DNA of 43,059 bases from an uncultured Coriobacteriaceae bacterium (lineage in GTDB: Bacteria; Actinomycetota; Coriobacteriia; Coriobacteriales; Atopobiaceae), in contig CADBDT010000021.1 in NCBI GenBank assembly GCA_902793465.1, positions 1 through 43,059 of the forward strand. The letters run 5' to 3'. How positions within the stretch are numbered: the stretch's first letter is position 1; each line of letters begins with the position of its first letter. A program made the translations under genes and the position numbers. Positions 9,101 through 16,888 of the stretch are shown here, one piece after another. A model generated the notes under the pieces. It searched no databases. It was not told the DNA's origin and saw only the letters and a list, made by a program, of their open reading frames with translations.

Positions 9101-9542
9101 TGGTGGTGCCTGGGTAAAGAGTAAGGACGATGTGGCAGTGTCGCTCTTTAAACATGCACGACGTGTTGGCAGGCTCTTTTCGTCGCCTAGAAAGAGGGTT
9201 TCTCAGCCTTCAGAAGGGCTGAACAACACTCAAGTTAACCTTAATGTTAGGTTGAGGTCTAAGCCTAAGTCTATGTCTTTGCTCATAAAGACCCTCGAGG
9301 CGCAAGGCTTAATTGACGGCACGTGTTCTGCGGCAGAAGCCAATCATGCTTTGGAGGAAGTGGGGCTTATAGAGCGCTGCAAAGACGCCTCTGGCAAGTC
9401 CTACTGGCGGCCGACTCCCGCTGGAAGGGAAGTGGGCATAGTTCCCACAAAAGACCGCTTTGGCCATGCGTTTTGTTCCTATACACAAGACGCCGAAGCT
9501 GTTGTTGCCACAACTATTGCCTCATATTCTCGCGCCAAATAA
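6192..9542 (+). CDS. Helicase-like protein with decayed ATPase motifs
   Basis: The 1116-residue protein has the layout of a large superfamily 1 (UPF1/DNA2-like) helicase. Near residue 283 stands TAPVGTNRCAF where a Walker A GPPGTGKS would be, so the lysine is missing. About residues 435-607 form a long helical, probably coiled-coil insert. Near 702, VLDSDTMD replaces DEAS/DEAD. Near 889, VVVAPFAAQTKVL resembles motif IV. Near 917, IRTIAELQSQSWPLVILS resembles motif V. Near 953, ALACAAAQDALIVF lacks the motif VI arginine. Residues about 1028-1085 resemble a small winged-helix end domain. The frame is uninterrupted, with GGAGG before the ATG. Helicase ancestry is my inference from motif order; activity is unlikely. 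Confidence 0.6.
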   Translation: MLEPKEVLAYLSDVASQSDTHYEGFCDGTQTWTIPFIELYSGGLSSHVTREVMLAHSMRYHDVAFGEESVPILVCLKSLVSDDGTQRIPVLNIRATLDPNGTLRPYQTNEIWIPRTSIGSNEYLSSPISVCDLDAYRAHQEALSSLPYNNTWVSFVDRANDFFNAVNSLDANSLKKDSLSLDETTCFACLWEGPSESDAIASVIGKMTLKLENESKDALPELLGMLLGINHTATASEEELPNDDTLLTYKLNCGLPDFLPELSQRDQDAIAAFARQQPNDVLTVTAPVGTNRCAFVLSAMANLVTECALRGTPAPFMLCVGSAKSLQRMLDLASKRPAHGQVSLYSRWLPRVSVTPATGDTLTEDKKALGSLPAVFSVFTADGARPEQCQAALERPYAHARGGIAAYYSESWYIPKATINLLDCTSSFVGERIHDLRQARACLSDMLRRIDQERCNLIDAYSDVCRASELLRKRDDLVARIGRLRRGHTICRERLRYWETLDKQQQPILSLLGSGGTDQSAIIRKNAQQGEELASNKETIADVCNAYKSEIARIESSIDRLRGASANLTRRVRSAAPSGKKSAEIIAELTRLCRLSAKQSALLEAAIDGRGGEVSLQQLDMALNRTVRPAEFWLATHINEAQWLIYCQRRMEGARTRGKSYDPEMPFETLSALCPFNLVDQSIATGVLSKLAQKSDSPNTVTFVLDSDTMDIAQGMALCALSSSMVAIGSLASLGAIPRRGATFDELRTSARMGNETWNNLQDAGMAAYQSMSFYEYTLSQGEDSQRHTSLYDTYNAYGELNDLRMDLYPAERLRTRRAPANSADDTHYALANILPSLSYVLVPDSAWEQCGPSRQNRSEAMALGRWLTNHIDEILERYKDHKGPAIVVVAPFAAQTKVLKSIVAASCGSSAAEQIDIRTIAELQSQSWPLVILSTTCGPEAYSSIGFKGPRPALALACAAAQDALIVFCGGAWVKSKDDVAVSLFKHARRVGRLFSSPRKRVSQPSEGLNNTQVNLNVRLRSKPKSMSLLIKTLEAQGLIDGTCSAAEANHALEEVGLIERCKDASGKSYWRPTPAGREVGIVPTKDRFGHAFCSYTQDAEAVVATTIASYSRAK

Positions 9543-9632
9543 GGTGTTGAGTAGCCTTTTGGGCATGCTGATGTGGAGTGGGGTGTGCGTTGTGGATTAT
9601 CCCCAATGCGCGCCTGTCCATAAAGAATTGTC

Positions 9633-9727
9633 CAACCCGTGAGGTGGCCCAAAAGCAGCCGCGCGCAGTCCCTCAGCTACGCGAGGACTGTTTGAGCACG
9701 GTGCTTTTTAGCCGCAGGAGGGATTGG
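9633..9727. repeat. Inverted-repeat element, copy 2 (diverged)
   Basis: The 357-base gap between the helicase-like gene and the next gene carries a diverged copy of the element, about 90 bases after the stop. GCGCGCAGTCCCTCAG at 9661-9676 and GAGGACTGTTTGAGCACGG at 9683-9701 match the core of copies 1 and 4, and the flanks AAAAGCA and TGCTTTTT pair imperfectly. The rest of the gap (9728-9899) is AT-richer and probably contains the promoter of the following gene; GGGTAAAAT at 9859-9867 is a possible extended -10. A reading frame crossing this gap covers the repeat and has no recognisable product. Confidence 0.65.
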
Positions 9728-9899
9728 ACGCTTCTTTGCGGGCAGGCAATGCGCGCCCCATTGCGTGCCAGGCGCCTCATGATGTTAAAGTCCAAAAATG
9801 CAAACGTTGTAGTTGGAACAACCTTGAACTTAATACCACTCACACAGGCCCAATATAGGGTAAAATATGCTCTTCAATGCGAGATAAAGGATTACTTAC

Positions 9900-10634
9900 G
9901 TGGGTAAGAAAACAGAGCAGGCAAAAGACGTAATAAAGGGAACTGTTGCTCCGGATGCCGCCGCGCTACAGCAGAGCGGCGGTTCCACGGCTCCTCTTGG
10001 AACTTCGCAGAATCCATCTAGCGAGGTTTTTACCATAGCAAACTGCATTACGGCATGCCGTTTTATACTTACGGTAGTGTTCTTGGTCCTCTTTGTGCAA
10101 CACGATCCAGCCATGCGCATACCAGCACTCGTTTGTTACGCGGTCGCTGCATGTACCGATTTTTTGGATGGACAGGTTGCCCGTCGAACCCAAACAGTAA
10201 GTTGGCTCGGCAAGGTAATGGACCCCATTATGGACCGTGTCCTGCTCTTTACCGGCGTACTCGGACTCATGATAACTGGAGAGCTACCGGTTTGGGTTGC
10301 AGTCTTTGTGATTTGCAGAGACCTCTATCTTGGAGTTGCCGCAATTATCCTAAGACGCTACCGCACGCGGCCAGTTGACGTTGTGTATGTCGGCAAGGTG
10401 GCAACGGCGTTGCTTATGGCTGGATTTGTCGATCTCCTTATTGCCGTTCCAGTGGTTGAGGGCCTTGGAATCGTGGACGTCGCATGGCTTCCCGGCCTAA
10501 ACCATACGCCTGCGGCTATCGGTATATTCCTCGTATATGCAGGCGTAATATGTTCTGCCATAGCAGCAATCGTATATACCATTAAAGGTATTAAGATTCG
10601 CAGTGATGCGCTTGCAGCGCGTGCGGGAAAGTGA
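9900..10634 (+). CDS. CDP-alcohol phosphatidyltransferase family protein
   Basis: This integral membrane enzyme family transfers a phosphatidyl group from CDP-diacylglycerol to an alcohol. After a hydrophilic N-terminus of about 40 residues come several membrane segments and the full catalytic motif: D-G-x2-A-R, eight residues, G-x3-D-x3-D (FLDGQVARR ... GKVMDPIMD, about residues 83-106). The acceptor alcohol cannot be read from sequence. A second family member at 30032 sits in the conserved pgsA position, so this one may make another phospholipid such as cardiolipin or phosphatidylinositol phosphate. It starts at GTG and overlaps the carboxypeptidase gene by four bases, so the pair is probably one operon for the cell envelope. 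Confidence 0.85.
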   Translation: MGKKTEQAKDVIKGTVAPDAAALQQSGGSTAPLGTSQNPSSEVFTIANCITACRFILTVVFLVLFVQHDPAMRIPALVCYAVAACTDFLDGQVARRTQTVSWLGKVMDPIMDRVLLFTGVLGLMITGELPVWVAVFVICRDLYLGVAAIILRRYRTRPVDVVYVGKVATALLMAGFVDLLIAVPVVEGLGIVDVAWLPGLNHTPAAIGIFLVYAGVICSAIAAIVYTIKGIKIRSDALAARAGK

Positions 10635-11812
10635 GAATTACCTTTAACATGAGTTCGCATATTACGCTTAAGTCGATTGGATACGCCCGCTTGGCAATTG
10701 CAATCGCATTGCTCCTTGGAGTCATAGGTGGCGCGCTGGTAAACCCCGCACAATCGTTTGCTATGGACCCTCCCGAGCTTGCCGAGGCGGACGCCGCGGT
10801 ACTGCTAGACAAGGGCGGAAACATCCTCTATTCCCGTAACCCAGAAAAGGAAGAGCTTCCTGCATCCACCACAAAGGTCATGACGGCAATTGTCGCCCTA
10901 GAGTCTGGCCACAAGCTCGATGAGACCGTTTCCATTGCTGTTACGGAGTTTGAGGGTCCGTCTCAGATGGTTGGGTATACTGCCGAAGACAAGATAAACC
11001 TCGCGGAACTCATCAGGGTTATGCTTGTGTACTCTGGAAACGACGCTGCATACAATGTTGCCGTTCACTGCGGCGGTTCCGAAGAGGCATTTGTTAAGAA
11101 GATGAACGAGAAAGCCTCCGAGCTCGGACTCGTGCACACGCACTTTATGAATCCACACGGCCTCGAGCAGGACGACCACTATACCTGCGCGATAGACCTT
11201 GCGCGCATAGGCAAATATGCCATGGAAAAGCATCCGTTTATCGCCCAAGCTGTTGCTAGCCGCACAGTGGACACCTCGATTGGAAGCGAAGCAATTACGT
11301 TGCGCTCAACCGACTTTCTTCTTGACACCTTTGACGGCATGCGCGGCATAAAGACGGGCTGGGTGGCAGACGTCTTTACGTTTGTGGGGGCGTCGGGAAG
11401 AGGTAGCGTTCAGTTCTATACATCGGTGCTAGGGTGTCCCACCGAAAGCGGAAGGTATAGCGAAACGGCGACCCTCATGGAATGGGGCTACGCAAACTAT
11501 GCCACGAGGGATGCAGCCAAGTCTGGTTGGCTTGTTGGAATTCGGCCCTATGCATTCAATTTTGGACTTCGTACGGTGCTGCGTACCGACAGCAACACTA
11601 CTGTTCAAGCTTGGCCGGAAGGCGTAGGCCTTTCGTATTCCTCTGCGGTCTGCAAGCCAAACAGGCTGCTTGATACCTCTAAGCCCTATGGCCGCATAGA
11701 GCTCAAACAAAAGGAAAGCAATCTGGGCGGACCTTCGTATGTTACGGACGCAACTCCCACACGAGCCTCTGCCCTGCCAATATTCGCGCTTCCCTTATTT
11801 GAGGAGGCCTAA
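10631..11812 (+). CDS. D-alanyl-D-alanine carboxypeptidase (serine-type, S11)
   Basis: This penicillin-binding protein trims the terminal D-alanine from peptidoglycan stem peptides outside the membrane. The 393-residue protein has an N-terminal hydrophobic stretch (IAIALLLGVIGGAL) ending in a likely signal-peptidase site near AQSFA. It then shows the three active-site motifs in order: STTK (SxxK), SGN (SxN) and KTG in GIKTGW. A C-terminal beta domain follows, with no clear membrane anchor at the extreme end. The GTG at 10631 overlaps the previous stop; an in-frame ATG at 10649 is an alternative start that also leaves a signal peptide. Confidence 0.93.
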   Translation: MRITFNMSSHITLKSIGYARLAIAIALLLGVIGGALVNPAQSFAMDPPELAEADAAVLLDKGGNILYSRNPEKEELPASTTKVMTAIVALESGHKLDETVSIAVTEFEGPSQMVGYTAEDKINLAELIRVMLVYSGNDAAYNVAVHCGGSEEAFVKKMNEKASELGLVHTHFMNPHGLEQDDHYTCAIDLARIGKYAMEKHPFIAQAVASRTVDTSIGSEAITLRSTDFLLDTFDGMRGIKTGWVADVFTFVGASGRGSVQFYTSVLGCPTESGRYSETATLMEWGYANYATRDAAKSGWLVGIRPYAFNFGLRTVLRTDSNTTVQAWPEGVGLSYSSAVCKPNRLLDTSKPYGRIELKQKESNLGGPSYVTDATPTRASALPIFALPLFEEA

Positions 11813-11864
11813 GATGCGCACTACAGAACAAGCCAAGAATTGCAGCAACGCCAAAGGGGGCGGA

Positions 11865-12689
11865 ATGTCCGTACTCTATTACGAGCATCTTTCCCTGGGC
11901 GCACGCTTTAAAGATGGGCTGGTGGCAGGCTATGCCTGTGACGAAGAGACGCAGCAGGCAGATGTACTGCTTGCAGACATGAGTCACGTATGCCTCACCC
12001 TTTTGTCCGGAAAAAGCGCGCAAGACTTCGCAGAGGCCACATTTGCCGGAAAGAAGCTTTTGGTGGGGGAGTGTTCGTTTGAGGCTGTTCTTACAGGAGA
12101 TGGCAACGTATCTTCAATACCCATGCTTGCCCGTACTGGCAACAGCGAGTACTTGTGCGCAGACGCCTCGCCTCGTGCGGAAATACTAAACGCATGGCTT
12201 TCGTTTATAAAGAGCGCATCAAGAGATGGATTTTGTCCCTATGCGGGCCTCAACCTCGAGGATGTTACCGGCTCTCATGTTGTGCTAGGCCTTAGTGGCA
12301 AGAGAGCCAGAGACGTGCTCCTTGACTATACGAGTAAGGAATCTCTTCCAATGCCAGGACAGGTAAACTCGTGCATGCTGGACAGAATTCCGTGCGTTGT
12401 TGTTTGCATACCCACAAATGAGTGTTGCAGCTATATGCTGTTTGTTCCACCACAGTTTGCTGTGGTGCTTTGGAGAAGCCTGCTCTCCTTTACCTTTGTG
12501 AGCCCGGCTTGTTCCGAGGATTTTGTTTTACGCGTTAGCAACGACATCGATTCGCTTGATGCCCTTAACAATACCGATACTATTTCGATATCCAAAAGAG
12601 ACTTGGCGCGCAACGGACTCGTACGACCTGAGAACGATTACATAGGGTCGCATGGCCTTGCACAAAGATGGGAGGCGTCCAAAGCATGA
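11865..12689 (+). CDS. Degenerate GcvT/YgfZ-like folate-fold protein
   Basis: The 274-residue protein follows the aminomethyltransferase (GcvT) plan: LYYEHLSLGARFKDG near the N-terminus, LLADMSHVCLTLLSG like the family's L-D-L-S-H/S-M segment, and SEYLCADASPRAEILNAWL like the family's EYLLVVNA segment. Key parts are missing. The TND loop after the first block is absent. Where GcvT has G-G-V-I-D-D with the catalytic aspartate, this protein has GDGNVSSIPM. It is also shorter than GcvT, which usually has over 350 residues. The start at 11865 has AGGGGGCGG upstream; an in-frame ATG at 11814 with GAGGAG is an alternative. Its stop overlaps ridA by four bases. Catalysis is doubtful, and the function is unknown. 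Confidence 0.6.
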   Translation: MSVLYYEHLSLGARFKDGLVAGYACDEETQQADVLLADMSHVCLTLLSGKSAQDFAEATFAGKKLLVGECSFEAVLTGDGNVSSIPMLARTGNSEYLCADASPRAEILNAWLSFIKSASRDGFCPYAGLNLEDVTGSHVVLGLSGKRARDVLLDYTSKESLPMPGQVNSCMLDRIPCVVVCIPTNECCSYMLFVPPQFAVVLWRSLLSFTFVSPACSEDFVLRVSNDIDSLDALNNTDTISISKRDLARNGLVRPENDYIGSHGLAQRWEASKA

Positions 12690-13066
12690 AGTACTCCATC
12701 AATGGACTCAACATACCAGAGGCCCATGGCCCCTATTCGCAGGGTACTACCGCTGGCAGGCTTGTTTTTGCATCTGGGCAGATTGCTTACGACCCAGATG
12801 ATGCCACCCGTGTAATAGACGGCGATGTGGCAGTACAGACCAACCGCACGATTGACATAATAGAGGCAATACTAGCCGAAGTGGGGTGTACGTTGGCAGA
12901 CGTTGCGCAAACGACTGTATACCTCGCGGACCTTGCCGACATGGAAATGATGAACGAAGTATACGCACAACGCTTTAGATCGCCTGCGCCTGCACGTGCT
13001 GTAGTTGCCGTTTCTGCCCTTCCCTTGGGAGCGCTCGTGGAAATAGACTGTGTAGCCTGCAGGTAG
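12686..13066 (+). CDS. ridA: RidA family deaminase
   Basis: RidA (YjgF) proteins hydrolyse reactive enamine/imine intermediates released by PLP enzymes such as threonine dehydratase. The 126-residue sequence has the family landmarks: GPYSQG near the N-terminus, FASGQI, and SPAPARAVVAV with the substrate-binding arginine near residue 105. The ATG at 12686 overlaps the preceding stop (ATGA) and has GGGAGG ten bases upstream. An upstream in-frame ATG at 12668 would add six residues and overlap more. Length is typical. The coupling to a GcvT-like gene is unusual and unexplained. Confidence 0.92.
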   Translation: MKYSINGLNIPEAHGPYSQGTTAGRLVFASGQIAYDPDDATRVIDGDVAVQTNRTIDIIEAILAEVGCTLADVAQTTVYLADLADMEMMNEVYAQRFRSPAPARAVVAVSALPLGALVEIDCVACR

Positions 13067-13105
13067 GAGTATTATAGTTAGGAACGATTTAAGAGGGGAG
13101 AGTAC

Positions 13106-13528
13106 ATGCAACCCACGAGAACCTCTATGGGTGCGACCGAGATATTTCGCATGCCATCGTCAGATTCCACCGTTCCCGATCTTATGGGTGGCGCTGGCAT
13201 AGCAAAACCGACGGTTACCATCGTCAAAGGCCCTATGTCGGGCGAGACGTTTGAGCTCGACGACAATACCATTACGCTTGGACGCGACCCAAAGAACAGC
13301 GTTTTTCTTAACGACATGACCGTCTCTCGCAAACATGCGCAGATTGACCTCTCTGGCCTCTCTTCGGGCTTTGCCACGATCGAGGACTTGGGGTCGCTCA
13401 ACGGCACATGGGTGGACGGTGCCATTGTAAACAAGGCCGTCCTAAAGGATGGTTCTACCATACAGATTGGCACGTTTCGCATGGTGTTCCATACCAATAG
13501 GCGAGCCATGCGCGTAAAGACGGGGTAG
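13106..13528 (+). CDS. garA: FHA domain protein, GarA/OdhI-like
   Basis: FHA domains bind phosphothreonine; GarA and OdhI regulate 2-oxoglutarate metabolism under control of Ser/Thr kinases. This 140-residue protein has an unstructured N-terminus of about 35 residues with several threonines (MQPTRTSMGATEIF) and one FHA domain carrying GRDPKN, SRKHA and LGSLNGTWV. These are the conserved Arg, Ser-x-x-His and Asn-Gly positions. An AGAGGGGAGAG ribosome site precedes the ATG. The next gene is an FtsR-like MerR regulator, the same order as garA and its neighbour in mycobacteria. Whether it acts as GarA here is inference. Confidence 0.8.
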   Translation: MQPTRTSMGATEIFRMPSSDSTVPDLMGGAGIAKPTVTIVKGPMSGETFELDDNTITLGRDPKNSVFLNDMTVSRKHAQIDLSGLSSGFATIEDLGSLNGTWVDGAIVNKAVLKDGSTIQIGTFRMVFHTNRRAMRVKTG

Positions 13529-13532
13529 GCTT

Positions 13533-14282
13533 ATGCCAGACGCAAGTTACCTTACCATCGGAAAGGTCGTAAAGCGACTCCAGTCGCAGTATCCCGATCT
13601 TTCCGTTTCAAAGGTGCGTTACTTGGAGGACGAGGGTCTGCTCACGCCCTCGCGTACGCCTGGCGGTTATCGACTGTACTCGCAGCACGATGTTAGGCGC
13701 CTTGAGACAATTCTGTACCTGCAAAAGAATCGCTTTCTTCCCTTGCAGGTTATAAGGGAAGAGCTTGCTAAGGGAGAGGCCGTTGGTCTTGCCGACGCAG
13801 CGCCCCAGCCTGTTCCTTCGCTGAGCGAAGATACGTCTATACCTCGGTCCAAGTTTGAGGAAGCGGAAGAGGCGGAACTGCTGGAAAAGTACCATCCCAT
13901 AAGCCATATGCCTGAGCTTCTAGGCGTATCCGTTAGCTTTGTACGAGAGCTTTCGGAGGCTGGTGTAATAAGGATGCGTCGCTCGCCGCGTGGCCGCGAT
14001 ATGGTAGACGGTCACGATATTCCCCTCATACGTACCGCAGAAGAGCTCAGGCGTTACGGCATTGCGCCCAAGAATCTTCGTCAGTACGTACAGGCAGCCA
14101 ATAGGGAAAGCGGAATGTTTGAGCAAGCCCTCACGGTCTTTGGTGGCAACGTGTCGGGCGGCGAAACAACTCCTACCGATGAGCAGCGAGAGCGCTACGA
14201 TCAGGCGCTTTCGCGTATGATTGTTCTTACGAACTCATTACGTGAGGACCTTATTAGAAGAAGCCTCAAAAAGGGTTCTTAG
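13533..14282 (+). CDS. MerR-family regulator, FtsR-like
   Basis: The 249-residue protein starts with a MerR winged-helix domain: YLTIGKVVKRLQ, then SVSKVRYLEDEGLLTPSRTP, then GGYRLYSQHDVRRLETI. A flexible stretch near residues 90-110 leads to a second helical domain that looks like a degenerate repeat of the first (LLGVSVSFVRELSEAG). This two-part layout and the place four bases after an FHA gene fit the actinobacterial FtsR/Rv1828 group, regulators linked to cell division and growth. No metal- or drug-binding cysteines are visible. The target genes cannot be read from the window. Confidence 0.8.
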   Translation: MPDASYLTIGKVVKRLQSQYPDLSVSKVRYLEDEGLLTPSRTPGGYRLYSQHDVRRLETILYLQKNRFLPLQVIREELAKGEAVGLADAAPQPVPSLSEDTSIPRSKFEEAEEAELLEKYHPISHMPELLGVSVSFVRELSEAGVIRMRRSPRGRDMVDGHDIPLIRTAEELRRYGIAPKNLRQYVQAANRESGMFEQALTVFGGNVSGGETTPTDEQRERYDQALSRMIVLTNSLREDLIRRSLKKGS

Positions 14283-14320
14283 GGCATATTTGTCTGGTAT
14301 GTTTGCGAGAAAGGGTTAGC

Positions 14321-14854
14321 ATGGCACTCATAGATTACGAAAAATACATTGTAGATATTCCCGACTATCCCGAACCAGGCGTAATATTTAAGGACATCAC
14401 TCCGCTTCTTGCCGACAGCCAGGGACTCGCTGCTGCCGTGGACGACATTGCAGTCCACTTTATGAAGGCGGGAGTCACAAAGGTGCTTGGTGCAGAGGCC
14501 CGCGGTTTTCTTATTGGTGCACCCGTTGCATACAAGCTTGGGGTAGGATTCGTTCCGGCTCGCAAGCCGGGAAAGCTGCCACGCGAGGTATATACAGAAA
14601 AATACTTGCTGGAATATGGTGAGGACGTACTGCAGATTCACAAGGATGCCATTACGTCTGACGACCGCGTTCTTATAGTAGACGATCTTGTGGCTACCGC
14701 CGGAACGGCAATGGCGTCTGCGAAGCTCATCCAGCGTGCGGGTGCAGAACTCGTGGGCTTCTCATTTGTGCTCGAGCTTGGCTTCCTCAATCCACGGGAA
14801 ACCATTGGCAAGGAGTTTGACCAAGAGATATATACGCTTGTTAAGGTTGACTAA
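14321..14854 (+). CDS. apt: Adenine phosphoribosyltransferase
   Basis: Apt salvages adenine to AMP using PRPP. The ATG at 14321 with AGAAAGG upstream gives 177 residues beginning MALIDYEKYI; an upstream TTG adds only six. Family signatures are PEPGVIFKDITPLL, GAEARGFLIGAPVA and the PRPP-binding motif VLIVDDLVATAGTA (about residues 113-126). It follows the MerR gene by about 38 bases. It is not orotate phosphoribosyltransferase: the PGVIFKDIT signature is specific to Apt, so the missing pyrE of the pyr operon is not here. Confidence 0.95.
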   Translation: MALIDYEKYIVDIPDYPEPGVIFKDITPLLADSQGLAAAVDDIAVHFMKAGVTKVLGAEARGFLIGAPVAYKLGVGFVPARKPGKLPREVYTEKYLLEYGEDVLQIHKDAITSDDRVLIVDDLVATAGTAMASAKLIQRAGAELVGFSFVLELGFLNPRETIGKEFDQEIYTLVKVD

Positions 14855-14906
14855 CGAGGAAGTTGGATTTCCCATTTTGTTTAACAGACGTACTGCATCG
14901 CATGCG

Positions 14907-16475
14907 ATGCCAACCGAAATGCATCTTTCGCGTTGGCATCGCGTTCGTTTAGTTGCTGAGGGCGCGGTTATAGGCTTGGCTGTAGGAGCACTAATTGCGC
15001 TCTACCGCTATCTGCTTTCGAACTCAGAGACGCTACTTCGTTTATGCACAGGGTGGCTTTTGCAGCATGGCGCGCTTGTTGTGCTGTGGTTTGTGGCTCT
15101 TCTTATAATATGCTTCGTGGTAGACCGATTAATGATGTTTGAGCCCTATACCCAGGCGTCTGGCATACCTCAGATCGATGCCGAGGTGTCTGGCCACATA
15201 AGCATGCCTTGGTATAGGGTAGTGCCAACAAAGCTTGCTGAAGGAGTGCTCTGCGCGTTTAGCGGCCTTAGTCTTGGTAGGGAAGGCCCCTCTGTTCTTC
15301 TTGGCGGCATGGCAGCAAAGGGCGTCAATCGCATATTTGGCAGAGGACAAACCCGCGCTCATGAGCGACTTATGGTTACCTGCGGTGCCGCAGCTGGAAT
15401 GAGCGCAGCTTTTCATGCGCCGCTTACCGGCGTGCTCTTTGCGGTAGAGGAGATACATAAGGAGTTTTCTGCCTCACTCATAATATCTGCCATGACCTCA
15501 TCTGTTGTTGCTGACTTCGTGTCGTCACATCTGCTTGGGGTAACGCCGCTCATTCACTTGGTCGTGTACAAAACTGCACCTCACGCGCTCTATCCTGCAA
15601 TCCTGCTTATGGGAGTGATCTGCGGCGTGTTGGGAAGCCTCCATAACGCCGGGATGTTTTTTGTCCAAGACAAGCTCTATGGCCCCTTTGAAACAAAGAC
15701 ACCGTTTGTTCGCATGGCTGTGCCGTTTGTGCTTGCAGGCGTACTGGCATTTGTTTGGCCAGACCTGCTATGCGGTGGAGACGCAATCGTAGAGCGCGTT
15801 ATGAACATTCGCAACGAAACAATGCTAACTATACTTGCTCTTCTTGTTGGCAAGTACGTATTTACAACCATATGCTTTGGCTCGGGAGCTCCAGGCGGCA
15901 CACTTTTCCCCCTTGTGGTTATGGGACTGCTTGTTGGAGCGCTCTATGGTATGGGCGTATCTAATGTGGCGGGAATACCGTATGCGTATGTAAACTCGTT
16001 TATTGTCCTAGGCGTTGCCGGGCTGTTTTCGGCCGTAATACAAGCTCCCGTAACGGCGGTTGTAATGGTCTTTGAGCTAACTGGCAGCATGGAGGCGTTA
16101 TTGGCCACATCCGTGGTCTCCATCGTTTCGTATGTAACCGCAACCTTGCTGCGCACGGATGCATATTACGAACATCTGTATGCTCGTATGCTTGGCAAAG
16201 CAAAGGCCATGCAACTATCAGGCGTTCGCCATGGCCACGAAATGCTAAAGAGGTATGTTATAGGCGTGGGTTCGCGCGTAGATGGGCTTACTGTACGTGA
16301 TGTTGCTTGGCCGGAAGGGGTGCTCGTTGTTACCGTGCGAGAGGCAGGCATAAAGAAAATCGTAAAGGGGAGCACCCCGCTAAACGCACTTAACGAGATT
16401 ACCGTAGTGATGGACGAATACGACGAAACCAAGACAGACGAACTAATGCATGGACTCTGTGACCCGCGCGACTAG
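14907..16475 (+). CDS. ClC-type chloride/proton antiporter with TrkA-C domain
   Basis: This is a polytopic membrane protein of about 522 residues from the chosen ATG. In-frame TTG at 14877 and ATG at 14919 are alternatives; none has a strong ribosome site. It has the three ClC anion-site motifs: ASGIPQ (Gly replaced by Ala), GREGPS with the gating glutamate, and GGTLFP. The VEEIHKEF segment keeps the internal proton glutamate found in exchangers, so a transporter rather than a channel is likely. The last 75 or so residues (GSRVDGLTVRDV ... ITVVMDE) form a TrkA-C/RCK ligand-binding domain instead of CBS domains. A fragment of the repeat element follows. Confidence 0.9.
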   Translation: MPTEMHLSRWHRVRLVAEGAVIGLAVGALIALYRYLLSNSETLLRLCTGWLLQHGALVVLWFVALLIICFVVDRLMMFEPYTQASGIPQIDAEVSGHISMPWYRVVPTKLAEGVLCAFSGLSLGREGPSVLLGGMAAKGVNRIFGRGQTRAHERLMVTCGAAAGMSAAFHAPLTGVLFAVEEIHKEFSASLIISAMTSSVVADFVSSHLLGVTPLIHLVVYKTAPHALYPAILLMGVICGVLGSLHNAGMFFVQDKLYGPFETKTPFVRMAVPFVLAGVLAFVWPDLLCGGDAIVERVMNIRNETMLTILALLVGKYVFTTICFGSGAPGGTLFPLVVMGLLVGALYGMGVSNVAGIPYAYVNSFIVLGVAGLFSAVIQAPVTAVVMVFELTGSMEALLATSVVSIVSYVTATLLRTDAYYEHLYARMLGKAKAMQLSGVRHGHEMLKRYVIGVGSRVDGLTVRDVAWPEGVLVVTVREAGIKKIVKGSTPLNALNEITVVMDEYDETKTDELMHGLCDPRD

Positions 16476-16490
16476 GTTGCACCTAGACAA

Positions 16491-16553
16491 CGGACGGACC
16501 CGCGAGGTGCCATGGAAACAGCCGAGCGCAGTTCCGCAACGCAGCGAAGAGCA
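16491..16553. repeat. Inverted-repeat element, half copy 3
   Basis: About 15 bases after the ClC stop lies a left-half match to copy 1. CCGCGAGG, then GCCATGGAAA, GCGCAGTTCCGCA and CGCAGCGA followed by GCAACTAAAG all align with 5757-5820. The right half with the GAGGACTG core is missing, and the element runs up to the end of the convergent small gene. Confidence 0.7.
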
Positions 16554-16554
16554 A

Positions 16555-16779
16555 CTAAAGCACTCGTAGAATCTTGAGCACAAGCAGCAAAACAGCAATG
16601 GCCGCAAGAACTATGGCCACACGGCGCATAAGCGTTGCCGTGTGGTCATAGCCAATAGAAACACGGTGAGGCTGCTGCAGCGCAGCGCGCACGGCATTCT
16701 TCCTGTGATTCGATGCAAGCCAAAAGAGCGTATATGATGCCAAACCTAGCAACAGTATAAGGAAGTACCAAATAAACAA
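16555..16779 (-). CDS. Small two-helix membrane protein
   Basis: The 74-residue protein starts at a TTG with a strong GGAGG ribosome site six bases away, which is the main support for it being real. It has two hydrophobic segments: FIWYFLILLLGLASYTLFWL at residues 2-21 and VAIVLAAIAVLLLVLKIL at about 54-71. Between them is a basic, histidine-containing loop. It is unlike any family I recognise. It lies downstream of trxB on the same strand, about 110 bases away, and converges with the ClC gene. Confidence 0.6.
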   Translation of the reverse strand: MFIWYFLILLLGLASYTLFWLASNHRKNAVRAALQQPHRVSIGYDHTATLMRRVAIVLAAIAVLLLVLKILRVL

Positions 16780-16888
16780 GATTGTCCTCCAGTAATTAAC
16801 GGATGCTCATTACTATGGTACCTCATTTGTACTGAGCAGGGAGGGACAAGCTCATTGCCTAACTTTACATAAGTGCGATTATCAGACT

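Noticed and set aside
9578..9907. 109-residue plus-strand open frame in the gap after the helicase-like gene
   Set aside because: It crosses the repeat element and the promoter region, overlaps the next gene start, and has no family features.
14303..14854. The missing pyrE of the pyrimidine operon
   Set aside because: The PEPGVIFKDIT signature identifies adenine, not orotate, phosphoribosyltransferase.
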